In this document: piece by piece, positions 16,214 to 24,637 of the stretch | How positions within the stretch are numbered: position 1 is the stretch's first letter | How the letters are laid out: every line of letters begins with the position of its first letter | Origin: Bacillota bacterium | GTDB lineage: Bacteria > Bacillota > Clostridia > Acetivibrionales > DTU013 | Reading direction: 5' to 3' | Assembly: GCA_023409615.1 (NCBI GenBank) | Contig: JAEYRF010000167.1 | Location: forward strand, 1 to 43,744 | Length of the DNA: 43,744 nt | Made by a program: the position numbers and the translations under genes | Notes under the pieces: model-generated | Database searches by the model: none | What the model saw: the letters and a program-made list of their open reading frames with translations, nothing else | What the model was told of the DNA's origin: nothing

Positions 16214-17141
16214 TATTCTGCAGCACACCTGCCACAACACGACCGATCCCTGCTAAATCCTTATATATGCTGATCCCTGTAAAGCCTGGTGATATGACAT
16301 TCTCAATGCCGGCAATGTCATCTTTGCAGCATGACATTAATTCCGCCACATCCTCTGCCTGATCAAATCCGGTCTCAAATGCCAGCATTCCGCCATCTTT
16401 CAGATAAGCCGGTGCTGCATTGATGATTTCCCTGTAAAAAAACAGTCCGTCCATACCGCCGTCCAGTGCCTCAATCGGCTCATGTTCCCTTACTTCACGC
16501 TGAAGAGCGCATATATCTTTGCTGCGTATATAGGGCGGATTGGAAACAATCACATCAAACCGTTCTTCATTAGATAATGGCATTTTCACACTATTAAACA
16601 GATCACTTTTGACTATGATAACTCTATCTTCCACACCATTTGCCCGTGCATTTATCCGCACAATCTCCAGTGCATCGTCCATCTTATCCACTGCTGTTAC
16701 AGTACACAGAGGAAGATAATTCGCCAAACTTACAGCAATGCAACCTGAACCGGCCCCCATGTCAAGAATCCGGCACAGGCCACTTATATTTAGCTCGCTC
16801 TTGTCCCGCTTATCCCTGCAAAACTTCAAAACAATTTCCACCAATAGCTCAGTATCCTGCCTGGGAATCAATACCCCGGGTCTGACAGCAAAAGGAAGAG
16901 ACATGAACTCCTGCATCCCGGTCAGATACTGTAGCGGATACCCCATTGAGCGTTTCTCTAGCGCCGTATAATACTCTTGAAACAAACCCTCGTCCAGCTC
17001 ATCGTCACCATGGGCGTAGAGATGCTCCCTGCTGCACTTTGTAATAGTACAAAGCAGTACCCCGGCATCCGTCGCCGGGGTATCTATATCAGAATTCTTT
17101 AATATCTGGCTGCCTTTTCTGAAAGCCTCTGATAATGTCAT
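16185..17141 (-). CDS. prmC: Peptide chain release factor N5-glutamine methyltransferase
   Basis: A 318-residue protein with an N-terminal helical domain (YLTGMQEFMSLPFAVRPGVLIPRQDTE), then the SAM-binding segment RILDMGAGSGCIAVSLA and the catalytic VSNPPYI, followed by EALDGGMDGL. It methylates the glutamine of the GGQ loop in release factors. It is longer than the common size of about 280 residues; part of this is a tail of about a dozen residues after DLAGIGRVV that is encoded inside the overlap with the convergent SpoIIE-like gene. It belongs to the rho-rpmE-DUF1385-prmC block common in Clostridia, but prfA, the usual next gene, is absent here. Confidence 0.95.
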   Translation of the reverse strand: MTLSEAFRKGSQILKNSDIDTPATDAGVLLCTITKCSREHLYAHGDDELDEGLFQEYYTALEKRSMGYPLQYLTGMQEFMSLPFAVRPGVLIPRQDTELLVEIVLKFCRDKRDKSELNISGLCRILDMGAGSGCIAVSLANYLPLCTVTAVDKMDDALEIVRINARANGVEDRVIIVKSDLFNSVKMPLSNEERFDVIVSNPPYIRSKDICALQREVREHEPIEALDGGMDGLFFYREIINAAPAYLKDGGMLAFETGFDQAEDVAELMSCCKDDIAGIENVISPGFTGISIYKDLAGIGRVVAGVLQNTTLSQEAPL

Positions 17142-17174
17142 TCGTTATTACTCCACTTAATAAGTTGCTCCACT

Positions 17175-18101
17175 TTACCACTTATCCGACTCGTCATTCA
17201 CCAATACACTCTTCATTGCTACAATCGCGACCTCAATCTGCAAATCATCAGGTTCTCTGGTGGTTAAATACTGGAACAGCAGGCCGGGTGCATTGATAAT
17301 CTTCATGAGCAGCCAATCTGTATGCCTGCCTGCGAATCGCAGTATTTCATACGATATCCCTGCAACTATGGGGATCATAAGAATCCTCAGTAATGCATTA
17401 ATTAATACACTATGCCACCCCACAAAAGAAAATATAATTATACTTACAATCATGACAAGGAAAAGAAAAGAGGTTCCGCACCTTGGATGCTTTGTAGAAT
17501 ACTTTCTTACATTTTCCACCGTCAGCTCATCCTCATTCTCATAGCAGTGAATAGTTTTATGCTCTGCGCCGTGATACTGCCAGACTCTTTTAATGTCATT
17601 GAGTAATGTGGCAAGATAAATATAACTGAAAAATATTAATATTCGGATGAGCCCTTCAAACAAATTGTAGAAAATGACCCCCGAACCTTCTTTCTTTATA
17701 TTAATCAAACTGGCAAGAAGGTTCGGCAGAAGAATAAATAAACCAACACTCAAGGCAAGTGCTATGATAACGGAAAAATAAATAACCGCATCCTTCCCCT
17801 TATCCTTGAATATTCTTTCTATAAATGCATCTACCTTTGAGGGCTTCTGTTCCTCATCATCCTCGAGTTCAACAAAATCAGCAGAATACATCAGCGCCCT
17901 TACGCCAACCACCATTTGTCTGAAAAGATTAACACAGCCTCTTACAAACGGAACCTTCGTAATCGGCAGTTTGCGAGGCAGCGGCTTTTTATCAAGCACA
18001 ATCTCACCATCCGGTTTACGTACGGCTATGCCAATACTTTCAGGACCCATCATCATAAGACCTTCAAGCAGCGCCTGTCCTCCTATAGTCGTTTTTCTCA
18101 T
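17175..18101 (-). CDS. DUF1385 (YqhQ-like) membrane protein
   Basis: 308 residues from ATG 18101, chosen for GAGGAG six bases upstream and the family start TTIGGQALLEGLMMMGPE. The GGQAxxEGVMMxGP motif, KVPFVRGCVNL, and the central YHGAEHKTIHCYE and HPRCGTSFLFLV segments define DUF1385. Four or so membrane segments lie at about 105-130, 150-180, 215-245 and 250-270. The histidine/cysteine segment between membrane helices suggests metal binding; the function is unknown. The position between rpmE and prmC is the usual one in Firmicutes. Confidence 0.93.
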   Translation of the reverse strand: MRKTTIGGQALLEGLMMMGPESIGIAVRKPDGEIVLDKKPLPRKLPITKVPFVRGCVNLFRQMVVGVRALMYSADFVELEDDEEQKPSKVDAFIERIFKDKGKDAVIYFSVIIALALSVGLFILLPNLLASLINIKKEGSGVIFYNLFEGLIRILIFFSYIYLATLLNDIKRVWQYHGAEHKTIHCYENEDELTVENVRKYSTKHPRCGTSFLFLVMIVSIIIFSFVGWHSVLINALLRILMIPIVAGISYEILRFAGRHTDWLLMKIINAPGLLFQYLTTREPDDLQIEVAIVAMKSVLVNDESDKW

Positions 18102-18158
18102 CGTTTTCTCCTCTATACCCAACGGTCCAATGTAATACCCAGCACTCCAATACATCAT

Positions 18159-18194
18159 AAAAAATAAAGGCTGAAATTATAACTCCAGCCTTTA
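18159..18194 (-). terminator. Intrinsic terminator after rpmE
   Basis: On the minus strand TAAAGGCTG pairs with CAGCCTTTA across a 12-nt loop and is followed by TTTTTTA. It lies between rpmE and the DUF1385 gene. Confidence 0.88.
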
Positions 18195-18253
18195 GTGTAA
18201 CATTTTAATTTGTCTTTTTCAAACAACATTTGATGTAAACGTATACGAATATA

Positions 18254-18466
18254 CTAACCGCGATCGTCCACGATACCGAATTTCTTTTTGAACTTCTCCA
18301 CACGTCCGCCTGTATCAACAAGCTTCTGCTTCCCAGTATAGAACGGATGACACTTAGAGCATATTTCAACATTCATATTCTGCTTTGTCGAGCCAGTAGT
18401 AAAAGACTCGCCGCATGCGCACTTTACAACTGCTTCACCATACTTTGGATGGATATTTTCCTTCAT
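18254..18466 (-). CDS. rpmE: Ribosomal protein bL31, zinc-binding form
   Basis: 70 residues. MKENIHPKYGEAVVKCACGESFTTGST and EICSKCHPFYTGKQK are diagnostic of bL31. The CAC and CSKC pairs (Cys16, Cys18, Cys36, Cys39) make it the zinc-containing type rather than the zinc-free paralogue. The ribosome site GAAGGTGAATTAACG precedes ATG. It follows rho by 104 bp with its own promoter and is closed by a terminator. Confidence 0.97.
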   Translation of the reverse strand: MKENIHPKYGEAVVKCACGESFTTGSTKQNMNVEICSKCHPFYTGKQKLVDTGGRVEKFKKKFGIVDDRG

Positions 18467-18538
18467 CGTTAATTCACCTTCCTTCGCCCTGCCGCAAAAT
18501 AGATTCTGCCATTTTGCTCTCGCAATGAGGCAAAAAAC

Positions 18539-18567
18539 ATTCTAACATAATTTATAATCTTAATCAA
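18539..18567 (-). promoter_or_regulatory. rpmE promoter
   Basis: On the minus strand TTGATT (18567-18562), 17-bp spacer, TAGAAT (18544-18539), directly behind the rho stop codon. This would let rpmE be made independently of rho. Confidence 0.6.
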
Positions 18568-18570
18568 GTC

Positions 18571-20751
18571 CTATTTATCAATAAACGACTTATTGATGCT
18601 ATTTACAAAATCCTCATTGGTCCTGGTCTGAGTCAATTTGCTTAAGATCATTTCCGTAACATCACTCGTCCCAAGATTGCTCATGGCCTTTCTTATCGCC
18701 CAGATGCTCTCCATTTCCCTCTGATTGAGCAGCAGATCCTCTCTCCTGGTACCGGACTTATTGATGTCAATCGCAGGGAATACACGTTTCTCTGACATTT
18801 TCCTGTCGAGGTGGATCTCCATATTACCTGTACCCTTGAATTCTTCAAAGATAACATCATCCATACGGCTTCCGGTCTCAATCAGAGCCGTCGCAATAAT
18901 TGTCAGACTGCCCCCAAACTCAATGTTACGGGCAGATCCGAAAAATCTCTTAGGCGCATGGAGTGCACCCGGATCCAATCCTCCTGAAAGTGTTCTTCCC
19001 GTTGGAGGAATTGTCAGATTGTAGGCTCTGGCAAGCCTTGTAATACTATCAAGCAGAATAACGACATCCTTTTTGTGCTCCACCAGTCTCTGGGCCCTCT
19101 CAAGCACCATTTCTGCAACCTTGATGTGATGCTCAGGCACTTTGTCAAAGGTGGAATAAATGATCTCTCCATTGATAGAACGCTGCATATCTGTTACTTC
19201 CTCAGGCCTCTCATCAATCAGCAGAACAATCAATTCAATTTCAGGGCAGTTGGTTGTTATCGCATTAGCAATTTTCTTTAATAATATTGTTTTACCAGCC
19301 TTTGGCGGGGATACGATCATACCTCTTTGACCTCTGCCGATAGGGGCAATCAAATCAATCAGCCTTGTTGACAGCTCCTTTGGCGTCGTCTCAAGCGTGA
19401 TTCTCTGCTCCGGAAATATAGGTGTGAGATGCTCAAAGGAAACCCTCCTTGCAACAACGTCCGGTGTATCACCGTTAACTGTCTGCACATAGAGGAGCGC
19501 TTGAAATTTCTCGCCCTCCTTCGGGATCCTTCCCTTACCTTTGACCTTGTCTCCGGTCTTCAGGTTGAACCTTCTGATCTGAGAAGGGGACACATAAACA
19601 TCCTTATTTCCTGAAAGAAAGTTATCGCTTCTGAGGAAGCCATATCCATCAGGCAGCACCTCAAGAACACCCTCTACAGGATCATCGCTTTCGATTTTTT
19701 CCGCACCGTTTGTTTGGCTTGATTTATCCTGCTGTGGGGCATAATTAGCTCTACCCGCATCTGTTCTTCCATTATCCGACCTAGGTTGTTCCGATCTGAC
19801 CTGCTCCTGTCTGGACTGTTCTAATCTTGGCTGTTCTGATCTTGGCTGTTCTGATCTGGGCTGTTCGAGCTCAGGCTTTTCCTCATAATCCGGTCTGACT
19901 TGAATGGTGATTTCGTTTGGCACCTGCCGCTCGCTTCTCTGCCATTGGTTTTCATTGTTCCTGCTGTACCTGGTCTTATATCCGCCGGGATTCCTGGTCT
20001 GCACGTTCGGATGCCTTCTGCCAATCTCTCTATGTCTGACTTCTACCGGCTTAACATCAGCCTGTACAATGTCTGCGGATTTAGTATCTGCTAATTTTGA
20101 TTCCGGCTGTGCAGCTTCGGTCGATTTAGCAGCTTCTATTGGTTTTGTGTCTATAGTTTTATTGTCTATTGGTATAGTGTCTATGGATTTAGTATCTGAC
20201 GACTTTTCTACCGGCAGTTCAGCTTCTGGTGCTGCAGCTTTATCAACCGGCAACTCAGGAATGTCTTCATTTCTATTAGGAATTGGTTCGGTTTGAGCCA
20301 AACTATTGGCTTCCTTGGATGCTTTACTTGGCCTGCCTCTTTTTGATTTTTTTAATACTGCCGGTTTCTCATCAACCGTTGTCAAATCATCAACTATAGT
20401 CGAATCCGAAACGGGTTCTAGCGCCTCATCAACATTTTTAGGCTTCCTGCCTCTTTTTTTAGTTTCTTTTATGTTTTCTGAAGAACCCACGGCAGAATCT
20501 GCCACCTCTTCTTCAGGATTATCTTGTTTAGGTTTTCTACCCCTTTTGGGTTTTACTCCAGATTCAGTTTTCTCTTCCGCTATTTTATTCTCCACGATAA
20601 TTTGCTCCTTCTCAGAACTTGATCGACCTAACGTATGGATCTTCTCAATCAGCTCTTCCTTGCTGCTTTTGCTGACGCCTCTAATGCCCATCATTTTAGC
20701 TATGTACTGCAAATCCTCGAGAGATTTGGCAGTAAGATTTACTTCTTCCAT
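18571..20751 (-). CDS. rho: Transcription termination factor Rho with large N-terminal insertion
   Basis: 726 residues against about 420 in typical Rho. Residues 5-42 are the Rho_N helical domain (LTAKSLEDLQYIAKMMGI). Residues about 45-350 are a hydrophilic insertion with three AT-hook-like basic motifs (KPKRGRKPK near 67, KKRGRKPK near 98, KKSKRGRPSK near 134), Asp/Thr/Lys-Ile repeats near 185-235, an Arg/Asn-rich stretch and a Ser-Glu-Gln-Pro-Arg repeat at 295-326. The RNA-binding cold-shock fold is at about 357-425 (GVLEVLPDGYGFLRS). The hexameric ATPase follows, with Walker A SPPKAGKT at 481-488, LLIDERPEEVTD, LLDSITRLARAYN and the R-loop region. It terminates untranslated transcripts. 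A strong promoter lies 210 bp upstream, giving a long leader. Confidence 0.96.
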   Translation of the reverse strand: MEEVNLTAKSLEDLQYIAKMMGIRGVSKSSKEELIEKIHTLGRSSSEKEQIIVENKIAEEKTESGVKPKRGRKPKQDNPEEEVADSAVGSSENIKETKKRGRKPKNVDEALEPVSDSTIVDDLTTVDEKPAVLKKSKRGRPSKASKEANSLAQTEPIPNRNEDIPELPVDKAAAPEAELPVEKSSDTKSIDTIPIDNKTIDTKPIEAAKSTEAAQPESKLADTKSADIVQADVKPVEVRHREIGRRHPNVQTRNPGGYKTRYSRNNENQWQRSERQVPNEITIQVRPDYEEKPELEQPRSEQPRSEQPRLEQSRQEQVRSEQPRSDNGRTDAGRANYAPQQDKSSQTNGAEKIESDDPVEGVLEVLPDGYGFLRSDNFLSGNKDVYVSPSQIRRFNLKTGDKVKGKGRIPKEGEKFQALLYVQTVNGDTPDVVARRVSFEHLTPIFPEQRITLETTPKELSTRLIDLIAPIGRGQRGMIVSPPKAGKTILLKKIANAITTNCPEIELIVLLIDERPEEVTDMQRSINGEIIYSTFDKVPEHHIKVAEMVLERAQRLVEHKKDVVILLDSITRLARAYNLTIPPTGRTLSGGLDPGALHAPKRFFGSARNIEFGGSLTIIATALIETGSRMDDVIFEEFKGTGNMEIHLDRKMSEKRVFPAIDINKSGTRREDLLLNQREMESIWAIRKAMSNLGTSDVTEMILSKLTQTRTNEDFVNSINKSFIDK
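19774..19869 (-). repeat. Tandem repeat in the Rho insertion
   Basis: Units of 12 to 18 bp encode variations of Ser-Glu-Gln-Pro-Arg (SEQPRSEQPRLEQSRQEQ and onward). The DNA unit TTCTGATCTTGGCTG is repeated nearly exactly on the plus strand at about 19815-19862. Such repeats readily change copy number. Confidence 0.75.
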
Positions 20752-20961
20752 AATCCACCACCTATTAATAATTGTTTATATTGAACATGTACTTGAAATT
20801 CATTTGAATATCTTCACGTTATAAGTACTCAGATATAATCTACAGAATTCGCCCGATGAGTAAAACACATAGTGGCATTGTCTGCTCAATAAGCATATTA
20901 AACTTCCTAAGTCTAAATGGGAATATCTAAACAATAGAATGAATCTTAATAATACTCACAC

Positions 20962-20991
20962 ATTATAGCACCCGATGTATACCGTTGTCAA
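20962..20991 (-). promoter_or_regulatory. rho promoter
   Basis: On the minus strand a consensus TTGACA (20991-20986), an 18-bp spacer and TATAAT (20967-20962) preceded by TGC, an extended -10. Transcription would begin near 20955, leaving a leader of about 200 nt before the rho ATG. The remaining gap 20752-20955 has no clear terminator hairpin. Confidence 0.85.
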
Positions 20992-21044
20992 TCTTATCAA
21001 CTATTGACCGACATACTGTAATATTACTTAAGGAAGATAAAAAA

Positions 21045-21695
21045 TCATTCCCCGAACTTGTCATTTTCAAATTCGCACTGGTAGGCATCTTCGTGAACCA
21101 TGATCTGACTTTTGGTCAATAGGTCCTTCAAATCCTTATTCCTTGCAGCCGGTATTCTCTTATTGCTGCCGCATTTCGCGCACCTAAGCAGGATACAGTC
21201 CGAAAGCAATACCAGGCCGATATCCGTACTGCCGCATTCACAATACAGATTTTTGTTTAAAGCGATGTCATGGATCCGGTTCAGCGTGTCAAACATGACC
21301 TGGGTGTTCCGGAAATAACTCTCATACCCATACGTATCCATAAGCTCGTCAAACTCTTCTTCAAGACTGTCTATCTTTTTTCGAACCGCTTCATCTTTGC
21401 CGATAAAGCATATTTGCATTCCTGTTTCCGGACAATTGAAAACAACCGGTTCTCCCAATATAATACTCCTTCTGGTAAACAGATAAATATGTTCATTTCC
21501 GCATCCTATACAGGGAATGCTTATCAAAAAGCTACTTTCACCCTCCTGTTTTACTGTTATCCATGACTTTTTACAACGACATGAAAAGCTGCAAGTTTTC
21601 CTATATATTAAAGTAAACAGCGAGACATTGAAGAATTCAAAACTCCCGCATGATGTACACTTATATGCGATGGTGACACTTGTATCTATAAGCAT
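21045..21695 (-). CDS. Multi-zinc-ribbon protein of unknown function
   Basis: 216 residues from ATG 21695, chosen because GAGGTG lies about six bases upstream; a GTG three codons earlier is possible. Cysteine pairs occur in order: YKCTSCGS, FSCRCKK, IPCIGCGN, then after a charged helical middle (KKIDSLEEEFDELMDTYGYES) LYCECGS and LRCAKCGS. They could form two or three zinc ribbons flanking a helical region. I do not recognise the family. It is the next gene upstream of rho, separated by about 290 bp holding the rho promoter, and is divergent from the lipid kinase. Confidence 0.7.
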   Translation of the reverse strand: MLIDTSVTIAYKCTSCGSFEFFNVSLFTLIYRKTCSFSCRCKKSWITVKQEGESSFLISIPCIGCGNEHIYLFTRRSIILGEPVVFNCPETGMQICFIGKDEAVRKKIDSLEEEFDELMDTYGYESYFRNTQVMFDTLNRIHDIALNKNLYCECGSTDIGLVLLSDCILLRCAKCGSNKRIPAARNKDLKDLLTKSQIMVHEDAYQCEFENDKFGE

Positions 21696-21808
21696 TTTTC
21701 CCACCTCACATAATTATATTCGCCATTTATTAAAAAAATCCTGCTAAAGCCTGCAAAGCGAATATTCCAACATGTCCATGATTCCCTCTAGTGCTGTAAA
21801 TAATATTT

Positions 21809-21843
21809 TGATATAATATCCTCATGAACGCGGATATTATATA
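21809..21843. promoter_or_regulatory. Palindromic element, copy A, at the lipid kinase promoter
   Basis: ATATAATATCC (21811-21821) and GGATATTATAT (21832-21842) form an exact 11-bp inverted repeat with a 10-bp spacer. The left arm includes TGATATAAT, an extended -10 on the plus strand, about 55 bp before the kinase start. The same TGATATAATATCNTCAT core recurs at 24602 and 35991. Confidence 0.7.
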
Positions 21844-21871
21844 CCGTGACAAAATGCAAAGGCGGAATAGA

Positions 21872-22759
21872 ATGAAGCATTTTTTTATTGTAAATCCTGC
21901 AGCAGGCAAAGGGAAAACCATTAACCGGATCCCTGAAATACATGAGTATTGTGATAATCACGGTCTATCATATGAAATTGTTATAACAGAATACCCGGGA
22001 CATGCCACGGAAATTGCGAAAGCACAAAGCTCTGCGCAAACGCTCAGGTTCTACTCTGTCGGAGGTGACGGGACACTGAACGAGGTGCTCAATGGTATGG
22101 CGGGGAGCGGCAGCAGTCTGGCCGTGATTCCCTGCGGTTCCGGCAATGATTTTATCCGCAGCGTTGCCGGTGAAAAAATACCGGACGATATCATACAAAA
22201 GACCATTGAAGGTACAGAGCAGCTTATTGATTATGCCAGAGTCAATGATAAATATTTTGTAAACATTATGTCACTTGGCTTCGATGCAGAAGTCGCATAT
22301 CAGACAGGCCATTTTAAGAAATTACCTCTTATATCCGGAAAAATGGCATATATCCTTGGAATACTTTCAACTATCATAATATGTAAAAATGAGCAAATGG
22401 AATTGAAGACAGACAATGAAGTGTTAAAAGGCAAATGCCTTCTGATTGCAGCCGGAAGCGGCAAGTATTATGGCGGCGGTATCCACGCACTGCCGGATGC
22501 TGTAATCGACGATGGTCTGTTTGATATTTGTTATGTAGAAGCAATGACAAGGCTTCGGATCCTACGGCTGTTTCCAAAATACATGAAGGGTCTTCACAGC
22601 AGTATTCCCGGAGTTCGTCTGTTAAAATCCAAAAAGGTTGAGATCACACTGGACAAGCCGGTACCCTTCAACCGTGATGGTGAAATCATTCTTGCTGATA
22701 AGGCTGTGCTTGAAATGTTCCACAAGTCACTTCCTTTTGTCTTTCCGACCAGCAAGTAA
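21872..22759 (+). CDS. Diacylglycerol/lipid kinase, YegS/BmrU type
   Basis: 295 residues from ATG 21872 (MKHFFIVNPAAGKGK), which matches the usual start; AAAGGCGG lies upstream. The DAGK catalytic domain has FIVNPAAGKGKT at the N-terminus, the nucleotide-binding SVGGDGTLNEVLNG at about 62-75 and IPCGSGNDFIRS near 95. The C-terminal beta-sandwich has AAGSGKYYGGG and DGLFDICYVE, with FNRDGE near the end. It phosphorylates diacylglycerol or a related lipid at the membrane surface, returning it to phospholipid synthesis. It is transcribed against the flow of its neighbours and converges with the isomerase-like gene at 29 bp. Confidence 0.92.
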   Translation: MKHFFIVNPAAGKGKTINRIPEIHEYCDNHGLSYEIVITEYPGHATEIAKAQSSAQTLRFYSVGGDGTLNEVLNGMAGSGSSLAVIPCGSGNDFIRSVAGEKIPDDIIQKTIEGTEQLIDYARVNDKYFVNIMSLGFDAEVAYQTGHFKKLPLISGKMAYILGILSTIIICKNEQMELKTDNEVLKGKCLLIAAGSGKYYGGGIHALPDAVIDDGLFDICYVEAMTRLRILRLFPKYMKGLHSSIPGVRLLKSKKVEITLDKPVPFNRDGEIILADKAVLEMFHKSLPFVFPTSK

Positions 22760-22788
22760 TTAGTCATGTCATCCTGTGCACTATTTTT

Positions 22789-23706
22789 TCAGATGAACTT
22801 TTCCAGATACTGCTTTCCTAGCAGCAGCCCTTCTTTCACTTTCTTCTCACTGCCTTCATACATCGGGTCCTCATGCTCGATACTTAAAACATCATCATAC
22901 CCATTCGCTTTCAATGCATCAATGAATACCTTAAAATCGACCTGGCCCAGTCCGGGCATGCGGAACTGCCAGTAACCGGTACCCTCTCCATCCAGCTGCT
23001 TATTGAAAACTCCAAATTCAGCCAGCTTGCTTTCAAACACTTCAGAATCCTTTGCATGGACATGGAAGATCCTGTCCCTGAATTCAGTGATCGGGGCAAT
23101 ATAGTCAATCAACTGGAATCTCAAATGAGATGGATCGTAATTCAACCCAAAATTCTTATTTGGCACCCTTCTAAACATCTCCCGCCATAACTCCGGCGTG
23201 AAGGAGATCGTTCCCGGCTGCCCAGGGAGCTGCCAGCCCTCCATTGGGCAATTCTCAATGATTAACTTGATACCCTTTTTCTCCGCATAGGAGACCAGGC
23301 CCTTAAAAACCCTCTCGAATTCATCGAAATTATCCTTGATACTCTTGGAGATATCTCGCCCGACAAAAGTACCTACAGACGGTACGCCAAGCAAAACTGC
23401 GGCATCAATACACTTCTTGACGTGATTGTTGATGAACGCTCTCCTTGGCAGATCATGATGCAAATTATTGTCGTAATACGCCAGTGACGTAATTTTCAGG
23501 CCATATTCGCTGATATAGGCCTTTATTCTTTCCGCTTCACTCTCGTCCAGATTTGCAACATCTATATCGCAGGAGGAATAATCCCGGTCATTTTCATATG
23601 GCCAGCAAGCTACCTCAAGCGACTTAAACCCCTTCTTTGCAGCCCATTCAGCTTTTTCCTTCAATGGCATATTCCCAAGACAAACTGTTAAGAATCCAAT
23701 ATACAT
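22789..23706 (-). CDS. Sugar phosphate isomerase/epimerase-like TIM barrel protein
   Basis: 305 residues, starting MYIGFLTVCLGNMPLKEKAEWAAKKGFKS, typical of the xylose-isomerase-like (AP endonuclease 2) superfamily. Metal ligands can be picked out along the barrel: Glu in LIIENCPMEGW, Asp/His in NYDPSHL, His in FHVHAKDSE, and Glu in VLSIEHEDPMYEG. Members isomerise or epimerise sugars or inositol derivatives; the substrate is not evident. It is followed upstream by the glycerophosphodiesterase-like gene in the same direction with a 31-bp gap. Confidence 0.88.
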   Translation of the reverse strand: MYIGFLTVCLGNMPLKEKAEWAAKKGFKSLEVACWPYENDRDYSSCDIDVANLDESEAERIKAYISEYGLKITSLAYYDNNLHHDLPRRAFINNHVKKCIDAAVLLGVPSVGTFVGRDISKSIKDNFDEFERVFKGLVSYAEKKGIKLIIENCPMEGWQLPGQPGTISFTPELWREMFRRVPNKNFGLNYDPSHLRFQLIDYIAPITEFRDRIFHVHAKDSEVFESKLAEFGVFNKQLDGEGTGYWQFRMPGLGQVDFKVFIDALKANGYDDVLSIEHEDPMYEGSEKKVKEGLLLGKQYLEKFI

Positions 23707-23737
23707 AACGTCTTTCCCTCCTGTTTAATATTCAAAA

Positions 23738-24559
23738 TCATTCAACCCACTTTGATGGTTGGAAATAGTCGGTATAAACACCATAGACCCCGTTATCACG
23801 GAGCTTGACATATACATTATAATCATTTATTGTGTGAACATAAATTGGGATATCCAGTTTGACTAACTTATTCAGAACATCGGGTATAGCTCTTTCCTGG
23901 GGAATGGTCAGTGCAAAAAGAGGATGATTTGTACAAAAATCTATAATTTCCTCATCCGATGGTTTAATCCTATACAACGTCAGAATAATGTATTTATACC
24001 CCATATCCCTTACCGCATCATATTCCTCAAAGGAGTATATCTGTGGAATGATCCGGTCGTAAACGTCCGGGTATCGTTCACTTATAGTCTTCAAAATGTT
24101 TAATGTTTCCAGCTTGGTATCAGTTACAATATAGGCATCCTTGTGTTCGGAAAGCCACTGCGCCAGCATATCAAGATCCATCATCTGAAGACCTACAATC
24201 GTGCTCCTGGATTTGAATTCCTTATAGGTAGGGGCATCCGTAGAATATTTCACATTCATGAACCAGTTTGCATTGCCCCAGTCATGTGCCAGAATCAGCT
24301 CATTATCAGAGGTAAGTGTAATGTCTGTCTCAAAAAAGCGAAACCCTTCGCTGTAGGAGTTGTCAAATGCCTGCAGTGAATTCGTCAAACGGATGCCATA
24401 AATCTCTCCACCTGCATGAGCAATAAGCCTTGGCGCCGTTGGTTTTTCAGCACTTCCGGGAACTGGAATTGCCAGACTTACCAAATACGCTGTAAAAATT
24501 ATGACCAGAGTAATAAATAACACCGGCAATACTTTTCTGACCCAAGGCTTTCGCAGCAT
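23738..24559 (-). CDS. Membrane-anchored glycerophosphodiester phosphodiesterase-family protein
   Basis: 273 residues from ATG 24559, next to GGAGG; ATG 24574 is a possible alternative. One membrane helix at about residues 10-30 anchors an extracellular GDPD barrel. The motif LIAHAGGEIYG corresponds to the family's HRG, with Arg replaced by Ala; FETDITLTSDNELILAHDW supplies the acidic metal ligands and the second histidine, and YIVTDTK corresponds to the usual DxK segment. GDPD enzymes split deacylated phospholipids; the missing Arg suggests a divergent substrate or reduced activity. It is probably co-transcribed with the isomerase-like gene. Confidence 0.85.
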   Translation of the reverse strand: MLRKPWVRKVLPVLFITLVIIFTAYLVSLAIPVPGSAEKPTAPRLIAHAGGEIYGIRLTNSLQAFDNSYSEGFRFFETDITLTSDNELILAHDWGNANWFMNVKYSTDAPTYKEFKSRSTIVGLQMMDLDMLAQWLSEHKDAYIVTDTKLETLNILKTISERYPDVYDRIIPQIYSFEEYDAVRDMGYKYIILTLYRIKPSDEEIIDFCTNHPLFALTIPQERAIPDVLNKLVKLDIPIYVHTINDYNVYVKLRDNGVYGVYTDYFQPSKWVE

Positions 24560-24601
24560 ACATCCTCCGTACATAACGCGATACTGTCCAAAAATTACTT
24601 A

Positions 24602-24637
24602 TGATATAATATCCTCATATATGAGGACATTATATCA
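24602..24637. promoter_or_regulatory. Palindromic element, copy B, at the end of the SLH-BsuPI gene
   Basis: TGATATAATATCCTCAT (24602-24618) and its inverse (24621-24637) match at 16 of 17 positions around a 2-bp centre. The TAA stop of the SLH gene is inside it. On the minus strand TGATATAAT forms an extended -10 about 70 bp before the glycerophosphodiesterase gene. It could be promoter plus operator, or a transcript-end hairpin; no strong U-run follows. Confidence 0.7.
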
